Source: Lingula anatina | Lineage: Eukaryota > Brachiopoda > Lingulata > Lingulida > Lingulidae | DNA length: 25,692 bases | Reading direction: 5' to 3' | Assembly (NCBI RefSeq): GCF_001039355.2 | Contig: NW_019773734.1 | Span: 1-25,692 of the forward strand | Shown: positions 10,053 to 18,725 of the stretch, piece after piece | Position numbering within the stretch: position 1 is the first letter of the stretch | Layout of the letters: each line of letters begins with the position of its first letter | Notes under the pieces: generated by a model | Database searches by the model: none | Told to the model about the DNA's origin: nothing | The model's input: only the letters and a program-made list of their open reading frames with translations | Position numbers and translations under genes: made by a program

Positions 10053-10054
10053 AA
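9996..10054. repeat. (AAAT)n microsatellite
   Basis: This is a run of AAAT units with one phase slip near 10020, inside the 9233-12233 element. Confidence 0.95.
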
Positions 10055-11621
10055 GGGGAAATATGGATAGGAAGTAGAGTCCAAATACAGTAAGTATATC
10101 TTACTTTCATTCTTATTTTTTAGGATTAAGAAAGATTAAATGTAAAATGTGCTTCAGATATTCAAAGTTATATTAATTATCATAACAGCAGATGTACATT
10201 ATGGTGGATCCTACTTTATATAGAGACCCATGCTGTAATAGACCTCTACACACAAGGGTGGCTTGACCCACCCCCTCTAATGGGCATGAAAGTACATTTT
10301 GTACAACCAAAATTGTTGTGTAAATGTCCCCTTTTACGTCTATTTTGCATAAAAAGTAAAATAAAGGCTCCATCACACACACCCTAGTTTTGTTACTTAT
10401 GACCTAATCTTCCACATCAACATATTCATAGTAGCTTTGCAGAGTTTTTTTCCTTCTTTTTTTCATCAAAATGCTATGAATGTCTTTATTTGTCAAGGAA
10501 ATCAGTGAAAACCTATTGACTTGGTAATTAGTCCATACAAGAGACCACCAGCCTATAATAAATACCAGAAGTTTACCAGATAAAGCAAGCTAGCCAATAT
10601 ACTGATGAGCATCTGCTAGATGGCCAGTTTGAAATCAGTGTATGCAAGGATGCACCTGATTTAATCAGAGCCAAAAAGGTTAATTAAGCCACACATCTAC
10701 TAGCCACCAGCACACATTATGGATTCAGACCTCCCGTAGCAAAACTAGACCCATCAGTGGCTGCATGGTACTAACAGTGTAAAGCTGGTTCCAAGACAGT
10801 TGGAAGTTGTGCACATATCACTTCAGTCCTGTGGTATATGGGTTTTGCCATGAGGCAGGGATACAATCGAAAATTATGTTGTGGAGAAGGCTGTTTGGAT
10901 ACCTCACATTTACCAACATTAAGTGGTGACAGTATTAGCAAGACAAAAAGTGTTTTTATCACATACATAATCATAATATATATGGAGTACTTTTTAGGTG
11001 ATTTAATTCCATTGTCATACAGATAATTGGCCATAACTGTTATTATGTGTTCTATATTTTCATTTAGTAATTTTAGTTATACCTTATCATTATTTTGGTA
11101 CAATTTATACCTTGTTTATTTTATGGTTTATGGAAACATTCCAAATAGCTGTTTAGAGTGCTATTACACATGATTTTTTTGTTGTTGTTACGTACTGTAA
11201 CAGCCTTTTGCTTTTAGCATTTTTTACTATTCCTAAGAGCCTTGTACAGAATGTGTATTGGTTAAAAAAACAATTATTTAGACCAACAAATGCTGGTCTG
11301 TGAGAAAAATTATATAAAATTAATAAATACGCTGAAACAAGTTTTTCTAGTAACAAAACTTTTATACAGTTAGGTGAAATCAGTGATGCCTTCTATGAGA
11401 AAATACCGTAATGTACCACCCATCCCTCTCTTCTCTAGGATTAAAAAAAAAACAATAATTACTTTCCCATTTACTTGTGCCACACCACAATTATTTAACA
11501 TATAACTCTTTTTTACATTACAAGACAAGTTTCATTAGAAAAAAATCGTTTATGTAATATAAATGCTGAAACAAGTTGCTCTGATTCATTAGACTGCATA
11601 CAACAGGTAAATCCGGCTATC

Positions 11622-12063
11622 NNNNNNNNNNNNNNNNNNNNNNNNNNNNNNNNNNNNNNNNNNNNNNNNNNNNNNNNNNNNNNNNNNNNNNNNNNNNNNN
11701 NNNNNNNNNNNNNNNNNNNNNNNNNNNNNNNNNNNNNNNNNNNNNNNNNNNNNNNNNNNNNNNNNNNNNNNNNNNNNNNNNNNNNNNNNNNNNNNNNNNN
11801 NNNNNNNNNNNNNNNNNNNNNNNNNNNNNNNNNNNNNNNNNNNNNNNNNNNNNNNNNNNNNNNNNNNNNNNNNNNNNNNNNNNNNNNNNNNNNNNNNNNN
11901 NNNNNNNNNNNNNNNNNNNNNNNNNNNNNNNNNNNNNNNNNNNNNNNNNNNNNNNNNNNNNNNNNNNNNNNNNNNNNNNNNNNNNNNNNNNNNNNNNNNN
12001 NNNNNNNNNNNNNNNNNNNNNNNNNNNNNNNNNNNNNNNNNNNNNNNNNNNNNNNNNNNNNNN
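11622..12063. other. Assembly gap (442 Ns)
   Basis: This is unknown sequence, bordered on its right by A followed by 14 Cs. The homopolymer probably explains the break. Open frames spanning it are artefacts. Confidence 0.99.
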
Positions 12064-12233
12064 ACCCCCCCCCCCCCCAATCATATAACTCATTAAGATA
12101 CTAAGTTACGATGCCTCAAACCAAATAATATTTTTCCATGCAACAAATATATGCATAAACGTTATAATGGCAAATTATTTTTAAATTTTGACGATGGGCA
12201 CTTTGCCGATAGTTATTCGCACTCATCCTTTTA

Positions 12234-12411
12234 CTTAATGGTATAAAATGTGTATATTTTCCCCACTATTTTGCATTATTTTAACCATTAATCATGTTAG
12301 ACATGGTATCTGGAATAAAAAGCACTATTTCTAACAATTTATAGCTGTGAGGTGATCATTTGTAAATAAAAGAACATGGAAATGGGGGTGGGACAACCTT
12401 TTTGACCAATG
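12234..12411 (+). mobile_element. Tc1-like terminal inverted repeat, right end of composite
   Basis: This is the outer end belonging to copy B, interrupted from it by the element at 9233-12233. It reads toward the right as ATGGTATAAAATG, then ATTAATCATGTTAGACATGG and AGGTGATCATTTGTAAATAA, ending GGACAACCTTTTTGACCAA. It is the inverted counterpart of 3122-3300. TA follows at 12412-12413. Confidence 0.7.
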
Positions 12412-12499
12412 TAGCATACTGTATATCTTAGGGTTAAGTTTCACAAAAACCTCTGATACCTTCATTAGACTAAATGATCTAATAAAAAAAGATAATGAT

Positions 12500-13016
12500 T
12501 TTGGGATAACAGTGCCCATATAACAGTTATGCCACAGACAGCCAAATAAGAAACAGAAGCAACCTTGATAAAGTCATCAATGCACAAGGTAGAAATCTCT
12601 TAGAATTGTGTGCTAGCAGTAATCCTAGGATAGTAAATGGAAGAACAATGGGCGATTTCTTGGGATATTTCACATGTTTTAACAACCAAGGGTGTAGCAC
12701 GGTTGACTACGCAGTTGTAAGTGACAGGATGCTCAGAAAGGTTAGTTTCTTCACAGTTCATCCCATAGATTACCCGTCTGATCAATGCTTGCTAGATCTT
12801 GCAATTAATTGTGTGGGTTATCAAGAGAAAGATAACACTAAAATAGTGAAAAACCTAAATGATAGGTATGCGTGGGACAAGGACTCCCATGAAAAATTCC
12901 TAAGTGCCCTTGAAAGTGAAGAGAGCCTGGCGACTATTAGTGCTGTACAGCATGCCAAATTTCCAGCTACAAAAATGGTGTTAATGAATTATGCTCTGCA
13001 GTGGCATCGGTTATAG
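12500..13016 (+). pseudogene. L3w endonuclease C-terminal part
   Basis: The frame reads PYNSYATDSQIRNRSNLDKV, then GRNLLELCASSNPRIVNGRT and MGDFLGYFTCFNNQGCSTVD with DYAVVSD, and then PSDQCLLDLAIN. This is the second half of a LINE apurinic endonuclease. The usual SDH motif reads SDQ, so the last catalytic His is replaced. The element is truncated upstream of the GDFN motif. After 13016 the frame shifts and a lysine-rich linker follows (RKKKRMQNSRKKKKG, then KSFWQTLKSLKETKK). Confidence 0.75.
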
Positions 13017-13360
13017 AAAATGCGGCAAATAACGCTCTTAGAAAAAAGAAGCGTATGCAAAATAGTAGAAAAAAGAAAAAAGGATTAAACAACATCCATG
13101 GTTTGATAAGACTTGCACAGAAATCAGAAGAAATATTAAACAACCTGGAAAACAATTACAGAAAGACCCTCAAAATCAATTTATGTCACAAACATATCAT
13201 ATAGCAACCAAAAAGTACAAGCAATTGATAAAGCAAAAGAAACAGGAATACAAAGATGCATTGTTGGAAAAAAATACTCAGTATTGAAAAGAAAAACCCA
13301 AAAGCTTTTTGGCAGACCCTGAAAAGCCTTAAAGAAACTAAAAAAGTGGAAACTTTATAA

Positions 13361-14547
13361 GTGCAGAAGACTGGCTTCAACATTTCCAACATCTCTGCAG
13401 TATTAGCTACAAGATTAAGCAAGCATACTGAAACTGAAGACAAATTGAGCCAAAAACAAGCTGGCTTTCGACTGGGGCACAGAAACACAGATCACATTTA
13501 CACTCTCAAGCCACTAATCAACAGAAGCATAAGCAAGAACAAAAATGTGTATGCATGTTTTATTGATTTTAAAAAGGCCTTCGACACAGTGTGGCATAAA
13601 GGACTCTTCCTCAAACTACTCAAGCTGGGCATTGGGGGAAATTCTATAAATTAATTAAGTGCATGTATAATAACACCAGACTAGGCGTATCTATAGGTGA
13701 ACAGTATACAACCCCATTCAAGTCAAGAATAGGCATCCAACAAGAGGATAATTTGAGTCCAATACTCTTTGACATATTTATCGATGACCTAAAAGATGAT
13801 CTCAGCGAATGCTATAATGCGGGAAATTTTGCTGGACTGAATCATATCCTCTATGCTGATGATCTTATCCACCTATCAACATCAAAAGACGGTCTACAGT
13901 GCTTGCTGCATAAACTCCAGAGGTACTGCTTAAAATGGAAATTACATGTGAATGAAAATGAATCAAAAGTTGTTGTCTTCAACAAATCTGGTAAAGTAGA
14001 CAAAAATATGAAGTTTTTCATAAATGCTAACCCGATCAAGACTGTCAAAGAATTCACGTACCTTGGTATCACCTTTACTAACACTGGGTCAATGAAAAAA
14101 GCTATAGTAAATCTAAAATTGAAAGCAATGAAAGCAGTGTTCTCATTGAAAGGTGCACTTTCATCACAAAACTTATCCTCACCTCTCCTATATTTAAAAC
14201 TGTTTGACAAAGTGGTAAGGCCAATACTCCTTTATGGCTTTGAAGTTTGGGCCCAAGAAATATTCAAAGAAAAGAAAATGACCCTAAACAAAATTAACCC
14301 AATGCCTTTTGAGCAAGCACATTTGAGAATGTGCAAATGGGCATTAGGTTTAAGTAAACACGCCAGCAACAATGCGAGTCGTGCAGAGCTTGGTTGTTAT
14401 CCTATATATTCTAAGATTGTTAAAACGGTGCAACGATATTGCCAAAGATTTGGAAATCTACCAAATAACAGAATAGTGAAACCCACCCATGATGCGGAAC
14501 TGACAATAGGGGAAAAGGTTGGCCAGGCTCGATTAATACTATGTTAA
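13361..14547 (+). pseudogene. L3w reverse transcriptase
   Basis: The first frame (to 13654) has LATRLSKHTETEDKLSQKQA with QAGFRLGHRNTDHIYTL and CFIDFKKAFDTVWHKGLF (motif A, catalytic Asp). A one-base slip in the G run near 13630 then shifts to FYKLIKCMYNNTRLG. The second frame (13663-14547) has GIQQEDNLSPILFDIF (motif B, with QE where QG is usual), HILYADDLIHLSTSKDGLQ (motif C), VVVFNKSGK and YLGITFTNTGSM (thumb), then IRPILLYGFE-like text around 14220. Before QAGF, a deletion near 13415 has removed the earlier RT blocks, as SAEDWLQHFQHL abuts them directly. Confidence 0.82.
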
Positions 14548-14765
14548 CAACTTGGGATCTTCACAGTGGAAATATTCCAGGGGTTCAGCAAATCCATACA
14601 TATTGTAATATTGAGGAAGAAATCGATGCTAAAATTGAAAAACTTCCTGGGAAGAGTTAACTGATCCACGAAACACCAAGTTAAAAACTTATAGTCTCAT
14701 AAAAAAAGTCCTATAAAATTGAAAAGTACCTGCTGCCTAATGCCCCTCAATCATTAAAAAGGGAA

Positions 14766-15089
14766 GTGGCTAAAATTAGAGTCAGTGATCATAATCTGGA
14801 AATGGAAAGAGGACGCTACACCAGACCTAAAACACCACGCGAGGAACGATTCTGTCCTCACTGTCCTGCAATCGAGGACGAAGTGCACTTCCTACTGGAA
14901 TGTAGATACCATGTTAAAGAGAGGGGGGGCATGTTAAAACTATTCCCTAAATGTGACATGCATCACCTATCAAGCAGTGACGAGAAGGTTAAAATCATAT
15001 TAAGCCCAGAATATGAGAAAGAATTGCACGCTGTTGGTAAATACATCCAGATGGCAATTTTGGAAAGAAATGAGCATCTGCCACACTAG
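14766..15089 (+). pseudogene. L3w C-terminal CCHC-like region
   Basis: The open frame of 107 residues begins MAKIRVSDHNLEMERGRYTR. It then has ERFCPHCPAIEDEVHFLLEC, a C-x2-C-x8-H-x4-C motif found at the C-terminus of several LINE proteins and thought to bind nucleic acid. The stretch 14548-14765 is in other frames with at least one disruption. The frame ends at 15089 and a short 3' UTR follows. Confidence 0.75.
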
Positions 15090-15363
15090 CCTCTTCCTAC
15101 TATATTATACGTACCAAAAGCATGGCACATTAGATACATAGGCCTATAGCTATAAGCCTATAAAAGTGAAATGTGTGTCTCTCAGTGTATTGAACTATTA
15201 ACAATTGTAAAAGTTTTTTTAACACTGTATAAGTAGTAATCCATAGTGATATGTAACTATCTATTTATTTATTTATTTATCTATTTGTAGTATAGAGGGC
15301 TAACAAATGTAACTGTCACATTTAATGCTCGAATAAATAATAATATTATAAATGATAAGTTAC

Positions 15364-15996
15364 CTTGACTTCATAAATCAAATGTTGTGGAATGTCTTGT
15401 TGTCCCTCTCCGTAGTGTTCCCTTAACTTATACAACACACTGATGAAAGATGCAAGAGAACCATCGACTTGAGACAACAAATAAGACACAATATCGGGAG
15501 GACATGGGGCTTCCTCAGAAATGCCATACATCTTCTTCACTTGGTATCGTACATCATCTTGAGAGAGTGTCTCAATCAACTGTTCTTTAACATGTGGAGG
15601 AACATGTTTATAAAATGATATTGTCACATCTTTCTTTTGTTCCATGGATTCCATATCTGTTCTGTAATTGTGGTAAACCTGCTGAACATTGAATGTAATA
15701 TGTGTGTTGCCTGTCTTAGCGGGGATCTGTCTTAGAACCCCAGCAATCTCATGTGTCCCTGACGTAAGTAACCTTTCCAACTGATCATCCCCATGGGCCT
15801 GGCTAGGAACTTGGTTTCCCGTTGTTCTGATGGTCTGAGGGTCAGAAACAACCTGGTCTCGATCCTCAGCAGCCACGGGGTCCTCTTGTAGGGGTAAAGG
15901 TGGGACGCCATGGTCTGATTTCCTCCTTGTTTGGTAGTTGGCGTCATCTTGCTGCTCCCAGTGCTGGTCAGAGACTGGCCCCTGTCTTACTTGGTC
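15364..15996 (-). CDS. Exon B2: unrecognised helical domain, upstream copy
   Basis: This is an open internal exon of 211 codons. The acceptor is a TTTTAG directly before GAC CAA (exon start 15996). The donor is AAG|GTAACT (exon end 15364). Both are phase 0. The N-terminal 45 residues are Gln/Asp-rich linker (DQVRQGPVSDQH...). The rest looks mostly helical and includes ITFNVQQVYHNY, the helix around HVKEQLIETL, then YQVKKMYGISEEAPCPPDIV and GSLASFISVLYKLREHYGEG. I do not recognise the family. The last two segments vaguely resemble helices 4-5 of a CARD or other death fold, which is inference only. Compared with exon B1 it carries about 26 extra residues between VPSQAHG and TGNTH, including LERLLTSGTHEIAGVLRQI. 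Otherwise the two are about 80% identical by eye. The intron on its left has taken in two large transposons. Confidence 0.75.
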
Positions 15997-16044
15997 CTAA
16001 AATATTGATATTAATAATATGTAATAATAAGAAGAAGAAGAAGA

Positions 16045-16083
16045 AGTAAGAGGCAGCAAAGCTGTCAAATGTACAGACAAACA
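16045..16083 (+). repeat. Dispersed repeat R, copy 3 (fragment)
   Basis: It contains GAGGCAGCAAAGCTGTCAAA and GTACAGACAAAC, equivalent to segment a of R. It is cut off at 16083 by a CAGGGGGGG sequence. Confidence 0.55.
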
Positions 16084-16160
16084 CAGGGGGGGTCTGCGGA
16101 TCGAAGCCGACAATCCCCTCCCAGGACCCCCAAAGACCCCCCCCCTTAAATCCGCTACTG
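16084..16160. mobile_element. Short hAT-like fragment
   Basis: It starts CAGGGGGGGTCTGCGGATC and ends TAAATCCGCTACTG, whose reverse complement is CAGTAGCGGATTTA. Ends of the CAG.GGCGGAT type are characteristic of hAT non-autonomous elements in invertebrates. No 8-bp target duplication was found, so it may be two fused fragments. Confidence 0.4.
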
Positions 16161-16308
16161 TTAAACGTGCCACTTTACAGGATTCTTACAGCTTATTGGT
16201 CCAGGGGGAGGGGGCGCTAATCCCTTACACAGGCCCCAAGGCACCCAAAAGTCATCCGTTTAGTTGACAATCTTACGTTGTAGACAAACATTAAATTGAC
16301 AGTTTCTC

Positions 16309-16460
16309 CAGGGGCGGATCCAGGATTATTTGAATGGGGGTCCGATGTTTTAGGAATGACAGGTCTCGGATAAGAAGCCGACAACCCCATCCCCTCCCGC
16401 GTGGAGTTTGGGTCCTGCTGAACGGACCGAAAAAATATGATATTTGAGAACGCAAACGGT
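16309..16460 (+). mobile_element. hAT-like fragment, left end only
   Basis: It begins CAGGGGCGGATCCAGGATTA and shares GAAGCCGACAA.CCC with the fragment at 16084-16160. No matching right end was seen, so its extent is uncertain. Confidence 0.45.
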
Positions 16461-17062
16461 GCCATTTGGTAGAAGATAATTAGTGTGATCTTTTTTTAAG
16501 AATGGCGGGAAAGCTACTGAATCAATTCAAGTTTGGTCGCTTTTATTGATAAGTCTGTCCGGAACGTTCCTTGTTAGATGGCTTAAGATGCTTTTACTTT
16601 CATTTTTTTTTACACTGAGATTACTGTGATTACACTGATTTTGACTTCACCTGTGACGTTACAGAGCACGATGAGAGCCGAAGGTGTTCACACCTTATGG
16701 CTCTGTCACACCTTGACGATTTAGCCAACGAACGCCAACGTATGAAAAATTTGGCCAATACACTGGCGTACGCCGAATAAGTTATGGATAAGTTTTGTAT
16801 AAGTTAAGAGCACGCTGAAACACGCCGGCATACGTCCTAGTACGTCCAGGTAGTCCAAAAAAATTGTACCCAAGACGTTTGTTCAACCTATGATAAACGT
16901 GCTTTGAACCTATGTGTAACTTATATCGAACTTACCTCTAACGCACATTGACATATTTAGACGTATTTGACGCGTTCCGAACAACCCCAGAACTTACTGA
17001 ACGTGCTGCTGACGTTGAGCTACCGTATGATGGCGTGTTGGCAGCGTTTAGGGGAATTGGGG

Positions 17063-17097
17063 TATAAAAATGGGGTTTGCAGGAGGAACCCGTCAGT
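17063..17097 (+). promoter_or_regulatory. Candidate TATA plus initiator core promoter
   Basis: TATAAAAA at 17063-17070 is followed by TCAGT at 17093-17097. The spacing of about 31 nt from TATA to the initiator A is ideal for RNA polymerase II. It lies inside the Harbinger-like element. Confidence 0.35.
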
Positions 17098-17112
17098 ACT
17101 CCTGAAGAAGCC

Positions 17113-17214
17113 ATGGTGAGCAGATGTGCATGTCACCCGAGAGATGGAGAATCCGACAAGCCTGAGACGAGAATACGTGATCGTCGGCCATACGCTGCCG
17201 TGCGGTATGCATAA
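17113..17214 (+). CDS. Possible 33-residue peptide inside the Harbinger-like element
   Basis: The ATG sits in a good initiation context (GAAGCCATGG), 18 nt downstream of the candidate initiator. The frame starts MVSRCACHPRDGESDKPETR and ends at TAA (17212-17214). I recognise no domain. It is short enough to occur by chance. Its interest comes only from its position after the TATA and initiator. Confidence 0.2.
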   Translation: MVSRCACHPRDGESDKPETRIRDRRPYAAVRYA

Positions 17215-17673
17215 GTTAGACTAGCGTTGGGCATAATTTGTGAACGCCGGCATCACGCTACCCATTCGTTGGTATAAGTTGTCTATAATTAATACAAACG
17301 TTCTATATAAGTTACTAATACGTATGTATACGCCTAAAATTGAAAAACGTTCAACGTATGATATCAAAATGATCACGTTGGGCATACGCTGGCGAAAAGT
17401 GTGACAGGGCCATTAGCGGTTTAAGGTTTGAATAGTCTTTGCCATTTGAAATATCAACTTTGTAGTTGACTCCCAGGCACTGTATGATCATATTAATTAA
17501 CAGTCTTGATTATTAGGGGCCCAAGAGGGTGGGCATGAAGAAATTAAATGTTTGGGTAAAGCAATAATGGTGACGTGATTTTAAAAAACACGTCTTGTTG
17601 AGAAGGTAGCAATTTTTGTTGAAAAGGAAGTGTGACATGCATGCTGCCATCCCGGATTGGGGTCCGCCATATA

Positions 17674-18356
17674 CAACATTGGTCAAAAAGGTTGTCCTAC
17701 CCAAAGTTTCATGTGCTTTTATTTATACATGATCACATCACATGAGTTAATTGCTATGAATGGTGATTTTCATTACAGATACCATAACTAACATGATTAG
17801 TGGTACAGAAAATACAAACTAGCGGTTAAGATATCCATATTTAATACCATTTATTCACATTTATTACATGTACCCCATCTAATCCGATGTTCCACTGTCA
17901 TTTCCATGGAGGTAAAGAAATGCCCATTAAATTTAATTGACACCACCAAATGTCACCAAATTTAAAGGTCACGTGTCTATTAGCGTGTGTGTTTACCGCG
18001 TACTGTAATTATCTCCTGTAGACGGTGCCACTGCCTTCAACAAGGGTACCAATTCTGTTTTATGGGATATTGTCCCATATTTCCTAAAATGTTTGACGGA
18101 ATTAGTCCGGGCTATTTGGAATTTGGTTCTCCTCTGGATTGCACATTTCAATTTATGCCACAGGTGCTCAGTAGGTTTATTATCAGGATTCAAAAATGGT
18201 TTCTCCAGCCTTAGAACATTGGCTTTCTGCATCAAATCACTCACCACATGAGAACTGTGTGCAAGTGTGCTGTCATGATGAAGCCTGGGCCACCCCCGAT
18301 GTCCGCTCTTGCGGGTGAAATGAGGTATCAGTTGAGAATGCGCGGTTCAGTGACCC
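17674..18356 (-). mobile_element. Tc1/mariner-like 3' end, copy D
   Basis: The terminus CAACATTGGTCAAAAAGG follows TA (17672-17673). The next 650 bp match copy A in the same orientation and copy B inverted. Only one terminus is present. The right boundary is set by where similarity to copy B ends (CAGTGACCCC, about 18356). Confidence 0.7.
17993..18290 (-). pseudogene. Tc1 transposase C-terminus
   Basis: This is the best preserved of the three copies. The frame reads HDSTLAHSSHVVSDLMQKAN, then VLRLEKPFLNPDNKPTEHLW and HKLKCAIQRR. This corresponds to the Tc1 family stretch from QDNA..H.. through P.LNPIEHLWD.LK..V. The Glu of PTEHLW is the last residue of the DDE catalytic triad and is kept, while the second Asp of QDN-type sequence also appears to be kept as HDS. 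It ends near LLKAVAPSTGDNYSTR. The N-terminal DNA-binding part is missing. Confidence 0.75.
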
Positions 18357-18430
18357 CAGAATTACCAGAACTTCGTCAACCATCACTTCTCGCCGTGCGC
18401 TGCGACCGAGACGGTCGCGGTCAATGAAAT

Positions 18431-18502
18431 TAGTGTCTTTTTTCAAAAACGATTATGTCAAGGAGAAACTAGTGTAGTTTTTTAAAACTATTCTGAGAAG
18501 CC
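18431..18502. repeat. Inverted partner of the 39-bp minisatellite region
   Basis: The reverse complement includes CTTCTCAGAATAGTTTT, ACACTAGTTTCTCCTTG and CGTTTTTGAAAAAAGACACT. These match, in order, the start of the minisatellite at about 18730-18802. A pyrimidine-rich spacer (18556-18640) lies between. CTCGCCGTGCG (about 18389) and CGCACGGCGAG (about 18696) are a further inverted pair. Confidence 0.65.
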
Positions 18503-18725
18503 AAATTGTTTTAATTTTCCAATAAAATTCAAAATTATACCACTACAAAGGGAGACCCTGGGGTCCCTTCCCCTCCTCACGCTCATCCGCCCCTTCCCCC
18601 TCTTCACCCTCACCCTTATTCCTCCACCCCACCCCCAGGTCCACTTAAAACCATTCCCGGCCTGTGACTGGTAGTGGCGGTCAATCCGGCCTCACCGCAC
18701 GGCGAGGAAAGACTGTAACAAAACT

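Larger units (their letters stand above)
9233..12233. mobile_element. Unclassified ~3-kb DNA transposon nested in the Tc1 end
   Basis: The two edges carry inverted copies of the same terminus. The left reads TAAAGGATGAGTGCCAATAA and then AAAAGTGCCCA. The right, reverse-complemented, reads TAAAAGGATGAGTGCGAATA and then GCAAAGTGCCCA. CTTA occurs immediately outside both ends (9229-9232 and 12234-12237), a possible 4-bp target duplication; TTA is an alternative. Outside it, the Tc1 sequence resumes. The interior holds no recognisable transposase, an inverted repeat (9641-9746), an (AAAT)n tract and the assembly gap, so true length and content are uncertain. Superfamily not assigned. Confidence 0.6.
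3122..12411. mobile_element. Composite Tc1-like insertion, TA target duplication
   Basis: A 9,290-bp insertion interrupts the intron between B2 and CARD2. The left end starts CAATATTGGTCAAAAAGG after TA (3120-3121). The right end is CCTTTTTGACCAATG followed by TA (12412-12413). Removing it joins ATTACATAATA to GCATACTGTATATCTTA, which matches the uninterrupted paralogous intron at about 1434-1459 with only a few differences. The outer 180 bp or so of both ends are inverted copies of one another. At both ends the recognisable Tc1 transposase C-terminus points outward, so two partial Tc1 copies in inverted orientation flank about 5 kb of other DNA. Contents are two nested DNA transposons and a LINE. 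Confidence 0.72.
12479..15348 (+). mobile_element. LINE L3w: 5'-truncated insertion with 8-bp target duplication
   Basis: This is a plus-strand non-LTR retrotransposon of about 2,870 bp. It is flanked by TAAATGAT on both sides (12471-12478 and 15349-15356). The flanks rejoin to the paralogous intron sequence next to exon B1 (AAATGATCAATTACC). It starts within the endonuclease, contains an RT with YADD and a CCHC-type C-terminus, and ends in GCTCGAATAAATAATAATAT, a tail with AATAAA and AAT repeats. The (TTTA)n stretch near 15260 lies in its 3' UTR. Few disruptions and a perfect target duplication point to a fairly recent insertion. It probably belongs to the jockey/I-like group, but the clade was not tested. 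Confidence 0.8.
820..15996 (-). other. Host gene locus: alternating B and CARD exon cassettes
   Basis: Four open, spliceable exons on the minus strand run in the order B2, CARD2, B1, CARD1. The visible exons would encode about 633 residues. All internal junctions are phase 0, so the exons join without a frameshift. Introns lie at 15363-2821 (inflated by transposons), 2448-2079 (370 bp) and 1514-1153 (362 bp). The first exon, start codon and promoter are not seen and probably lie to the right or outside the window. Conserved exon and intron sequence between the two B-CARD units shows a segmental duplication within one gene. Two adjacent genes or a partly pseudogenised copy cannot be excluded without transcript data. 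Confidence 0.7.
16001..16697. other. Intron upstream of B2, then repeat debris
   Basis: The first 80 bp resemble the intron upstream of B1 (AATATTGATATTAATAATAT), including an R fragment. After 16084 the similarity stops and short G/C-rich hAT-like pieces follow. No exon was recognised. Confidence 0.5.
16698..17412. mobile_element. Harbinger-like non-autonomous element, 715 bp
   Basis: The ends are TGGCTCTGTCACACCTT at the left and, inward from the right, TGGCCCTGTCACACTTTT. TTA directly flanks both (16695-16697 and 17413-17415), the 3-bp target duplication expected of PIF/Harbinger elements. There is no transposase. The interior is rich in ACGT-type words, and TAAGTT occurs three times in each half in the same orientation. 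Such subterminal repeats often serve as transposase binding sites. Confidence 0.68.

Noticed and set aside
11589-12093. Open reading frames of about 160 codons across the N run
   Set aside because: They consist of undetermined bases. The reading frame is meaningless.
16217-16465. 82-codon minus-strand frame
   Set aside because: It spans the hAT-like fragment, and the proline-rich text is a translation of its G/C-rich end.
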